Below, piece after piece: positions 28,540 to 31,014 of a DNA stretch of 31,014 nucleotides. Source of the stretch: Chara braunii (Eukaryota; Streptophyta; Charophyceae; Charales; Characeae); contig BFEA01000160.1 in assembly GCA_003427395.1 (NCBI GenBank), positions 816,225 to 847,238 of the forward strand, written 5' to 3'. The stretch's first letter is position 1; each line of letters starts with the position of its first letter. The notes under the pieces are model-generated. The model was not told the origin of the DNA, searched no databases, and was given only the letters and a program-made list of their open reading frames with translations. A program made the position numbers and the translations under genes.

Positions 28540-28890
28540 TGGACAACATGCATATGTTCTGGCTCAGAGGCTTGCTGGGAGCCACAGTCAGAAGTCTGAG
28601 TCTTCTGACTGTGGCCCCGGGCAAGCTTCTGAGTCTTCTGAGTGTGGCCCCCAGCAAGCCCAGTATTTGTGCCCAGGCCCGATGCAGATGGGGCCCGAGC
28701 AGTATGGGGCCGATGCAGATGGGGCCGATGCATGCCGCCCAGGCCCGATCTGAGTGTGGCCCCCAGCAAGCCCAGTATCCTTGAGGCCCGATCAGGATGG
28801 GGCCGATGCATGCCGCCCGCCCAGGCCCGAGCAGTATGGGGCCGATGCATGCCGCCCAGGCCCGATGCAGATGGGGCTCGGGCACATAAA
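28540..28890. repeat. GC-rich short repeats
   Basis: Recurring modules GTGGCCCCCAGCAAGCCCAG and GGGGCCGATGCATGCCGCCC, plus GGCCCGATGCAGATGGGG, three or more copies each. A 14-bp perfect hairpin (GCCACAGTCAGAAG 28581-28594 with 28602-28615) lies at the left. All six frames stay open for 80-160 codons as repeat peptides, which I do not regard as genes. Confidence 0.8.
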
Positions 28891-29033
28891 ACATCTCAGA
28901 CATTTGTTGCACGACAGTTGGTTGAAGTACAACCACAACCCTACCCTGGGCTTTTCCAAAAGAAGCAACTGCACCGGGCATTTGAGCCCAGGGCCCGGGT
29001 GGTTGTGCCCTGGCCACATGCCTTGTGAGGCCA

Positions 29034-29121
29034 ACACATCACAATGTGGCCACGAGCCAACCAGAAAGCAGCAGAGGACGACACATCACGATGTGGCCAC
29101 GGACCAACTAGAAAGCAGCAA
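29034..29121. repeat. 40-bp direct repeat pair
   Basis: ACACATCACAATGTGGCCAC at 29034 and its copy at 29082 continue alike through CCAA.CAGAAAGCAGCA with four mismatches. Confidence 0.8.
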
Positions 29122-29196
29122 AGTGACTGACAGACAGACTTGACATACTTGCACAGAGATTGACGTGGCACAGAGTGACAGACAGACAGACAGACA

Positions 29197-29313
29197 TGCA
29201 AACAGGCACACAAACACGGTGACAAGTCACACAGACAGTTTGGCGTCCGTGGAAGACAGACAAACGTTGAACTGTCTATGTGACTTGTGACCGTGTTTGT
29301 GTGCCTGTTTGCA
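29197..29313. repeat. 44-bp-arm hairpin, 29-nt loop
   Basis: 29197-29240 and 29270-29313 are inverse complements at 42 of 44 positions; the loop is 29241-29269. The arms are built from CAAACA/CACACA and GACAAGTCACA motifs rather than a pure simple repeat. Size and shape resemble a small-RNA precursor or a tiny fold-back element. No promoter was identified. Confidence 0.75.
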
Positions 29314-29576
29314 AGTTTGTTTGCAAGTTTGGCATACATACTGACAAACGAACGAACAGACAGGCAGACAGATAGACTGTCCAACAGCAGACTTGACAGA
29401 CATACAGACGTGACAGGGTGACTGGGTGACAAACAGACAGACTGACTGACAAACATGCAGACAGGGTGTACAACAGCCATGACAAGTCACACACACATGC
29501 ACAAAATTCAGATCCCCAAACACGTCTTCTCTTATCAACCTGAGTCCGACAGCAACATTGACAAGGTTATTTGCAA

Positions 29577-29577
<1 letters not shown>

Positions 29578-29625
<48 letters not shown>
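29578..29625. repeat. (CT)n microsatellite
   Basis: About 48 bp of CT dinucleotides. Confidence 0.95.
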
Positions 29626-29630
<5 letters not shown>

Positions 29631-29672
29631 GCTTGTCCCTCCCCATCAATCGGTGCCATCCTCCGTTTTTTT

Positions 29673-30137
29673 TTAGATTTGAAGCGGCTGCTCCTCATCC
29701 GATTCCTCCTCCTCCTCCTCTACCTGCCCCTCCTCAACCCTTTCGTCTGCCTGTGTGGGGGTAGAGCGCGGTCGGCCCCTGCCTCTCGAGGATCCCGAAG
29801 CAGGAGGCCCTTCGCCTCGTTTGGAAGGTGCCTCCTCCGTTGCCTGGTCCTTTGCCAGTGCAGTCGGGTGTCCTTTGCCTTTCGAGGATCCTAAAGGAGG
29901 ACGCCCTCTGCCTCTTTTAGGAGCCATGTCTCCTCTCCCTCTTGCAGTCGATGCACCTCCTCGTCCACCTCTCCCACCCCGTGGAGGTCGATAACTGAGA
30001 GGATCCCAGGTGGAACCAGAGGTGGCCCCCAGACGACCAAGCAGCTGTGAGGGTCTTCTTGGACCGTAGAATGCACGCGGATGCTGCTGCTGCTGCTCTT
30101 GCTGCTCTTGCTGCTGCTGGTCCTGCTGCCGCTGCTG
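29673..30137 (-). CDS. polyQ/RGG/AT-hook acidic-tail protein, C-terminal part
   Basis: The frame runs 154 codons from just after an in-frame TAG to TAA (29675-29673). It begins in a Gln-rich run, then HPRAFYGPRRPSQLLGRLGA, then an RGG box (RPPRGGRGGRGG). Two AT hooks follow, KRGRGRPP (29918-29895) and SRGRGRPR (29789-29766), and then an acidic tail with six consecutive Glu. AT hooks bind the minor groove of AT-rich DNA, so a chromatin or transposase-accessory role is possible; this is inference from motifs. Two AT hooks, an RGG box and an acidic tail in one frame are unlikely by chance, and this frame, not the uninterrupted Ser- or Ala-rich frames of the same repeat, is the credible one. A Met at 29927 could also start an 84-residue protein. 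Upstream, the same frame continues through the Gln-rich part at 30138-30914. Confidence 0.5.
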   Translation of the reverse strand, partial: QQRQQDQQQQEQQEQQQQHPRAFYGPRRPSQLLGRLGATSGSTWDPLSYRPPRGGRGGRGGASTARGRGDMAPKRGRGRPPLGSSKGKGHPTALAKDQATEEAPSKRGEGPPASGSSRGRGRPRSTPTQADERVEEGQVEEEEEESDEEQPLQI

Positions 30138-30914
30138 CTACTGCTGCTGCTGGTCTTGTTGCCGCTGCTGCTGCTCCTCGTCCTGCTGTTGCTGCTGCTG
30201 CTGCTGCTGCTCCTCCTCGTCCTGCTGCTGCCACTCGGCATCCTCATGCTCACCCTGCTGCAGGTTCTCGTGCTGCTGCTCCCTGTGCTGCTGCTGCTCG
30301 TGCTGCTGCTCCCCCTGCTGCTGCTGCTCCCCCTGCTGCTGGTCCCCCTGCCGCTGCTCCTCGTGCTGCTGCTCCTTATGCTGCTGCTCGTGTTGCTGCT
30401 CCTCCTGTTGCTCCTCGTGCAACTGCTTGTGCTGCTGCTGTTGCCGCTCCCGCTGCTCGTGCTGCTGCTGTTGCCGCTCCCGCTGCTCGTGCTGCTGCTG
30501 CTCCTACTGCTGCCGCTCCCGTTGCAACTGCTCGTGCTGCTGCTGCTCCTGCTGCTGCTGCCGCTCCCGCTGTTGCCGCTCCCGCTGCTGCTGCTCCTGC
30601 TGTTGCAGCTCCTGTCGTTGTTGCAGCTCATCGTGCTCCTCATCCTCCTCCTCATCATCATCATCATCATGTCGTTCCTCGTGTTGTTGGCCCTCTTGCT
30701 GGCCTCGAGCATTCCGTGATGCAATCCGGTGTCCCTCTCTCTCTCTCTCTGTTACTGTTGTTACCGTATCACATAACTTACACTTGCGACGATCTGGTGG
30801 GGAAGTGGGAGCCATATACGAAGACGTTGTAGCCGTATTCTGGCGTAAGTGGCACCCACTTCCCAACCGTGTTGAAATGTAAGGTTCTTTGTGTATTTGT
30901 TGTTCATATTGCAT
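30138..30914 (-). pseudogene. Gln/Glu/His-rich N-terminal part with two in-frame TAG codons
   Basis: It is in the same phase as the AT-hook frame, and from ATG 30914 to the final TAA the frame is 413 codons plus stop. It is interrupted only by TAG at 30506-30504 and 30140-30138, both inside Gln runs where CAG is expected. The order is: a short N-terminal region with RRKCKLCDTV (one CX2C pair, without a matching His pair), an Asp/Glu run, then about 150 residues of Gln with Glu, His and Arg. It is either a pseudogene with two CAG-to-TAG changes or an allele with sequencing or assembly errors in the repeat. The N-terminus is doubtful because it lies in a local duplication and between GA repeats. 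Confidence 0.4.
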
Positions 30915-30917
30915 TGC

Positions 30918-30989
<72 letters not shown>

Positions 30990-31014
30990 GTTGTTACCGT
31001 ATCACATAACTTAC
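30733..31014. repeat. partial tandem duplication with (CT)n tracts
   Basis: GTTGTTACCGTATCACATAA followed by CTTAC occurs at 30757-30781 and again at 30990-31014, each preceded by a CT tract (short at 30735-30750, about 64 bp at 30920-30984). The right copy is cut by the window end. Between them, 30799-30818 and 30845-30864 form an imperfect hairpin (GGGAAGTGGG arms, 16 of 20 paired). Confidence 0.75.

Noticed and set aside
28490-29143. Several 80-160-codon frames on both strands
   Set aside because: All six frames are open because of short GC-rich repeats; peptides are repeat translations (GADACRPGP-like) without a domain.
30047-30832. Ala/Pro-rich (261 aa) and Leu-rich (212 aa) plus-strand frames and a Ser-rich minus frame
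   Set aside because: These are the other readings of a CTG/CAG-type repeat. Only the minus Gln frame joins non-repeat domains (RGG box, AT hooks).

Overview
This is a repeat-dense piece of a eukaryotic nuclear genome from a draft short-read assembly. It contains an 18-N gap (11653-11670), many microsatellites, and an untrimmed Nextera mate-pair junction adapter at 15113-15150. The Ty3/gypsy remnant, with long E/K-rich coiled-coil segments before its gag, is of a type I associate with charophyte algae such as Chara. That assignment is an inference from the style of the repeats and was not tested. Almost everything recognisable is mobile or repetitive; there is no bacterial-type gene organisation.

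Left part (1-9700): one long open frame of 581 codons (134-1879) encodes a low-complexity plus coiled-coil protein of unknown function. After it come small inverted-repeat elements and minisatellites: a nested hairpin at 3.2 kb, two tandem fold-back elements at 3.9-4.3 kb, and a 54-bp tandem array at 4.4-5.07 kb. That array is interrupted by two back-to-back short elements, each bounded by TTAA. Two more members of the same TTAA-bounded family lie at 5.96-6.22 and 13.0-13.17 kb. Arrays with 25-bp and 33-bp units (6.52-6.92 kb), a MITE-like element (8.17-8.39 kb) and a short retroposon with an exact 13-bp target duplication (8.67 kb) follow.

Middle part (9700-20400): a tRNA-derived SINE with intact pol III A and B boxes, an A-rich tail and a 13-bp target duplication (9746-10203). 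Three further copies of the 8.67-kb retroposon family share a tRNA T-arm-like head and an A-rich tail. An 82-bp direct repeat lies at 12.1-12.4 kb, and there is a weak AT-hook exon candidate at 14.5-14.7 kb. The minus strand carries the decayed C-terminal part of a non-LTR (LINE-type) retrotransposon with a zf-RVT zinc finger (17.58-18.67 kb). A recent 396-bp tandem duplication carrying long (GA)n/(GAA)n tracts lies at 19.5-20.36 kb.

Right part (20400-31014): a dead Ty3/gypsy element (about 21059-26385) with gag, zinc knuckle, protease, reverse transcriptase, RNase H and the start of integrase in the usual order. It is broken by frameshifts, stops and lost catalytic residues, and a 340-bp fold-back element is inserted in the middle of its protease. 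Beyond it are a 674-bp element with CAGGGT ends and an internal 192-bp duplication (27655-28328), GC-rich short repeats, and a 44-bp-arm hairpin (29197-29313). At the end, on the minus strand, lies a polyglutamine/RGG/AT-hook reading frame interrupted by two TAG codons at positions expected to be CAG (29673-30914).

No intact multi-gene system is visible. The most useful results are the assembly artefact, the TTAA-bounded element family with its natural empty-site control, the two SINE families and the fold-back insertion in the protease.
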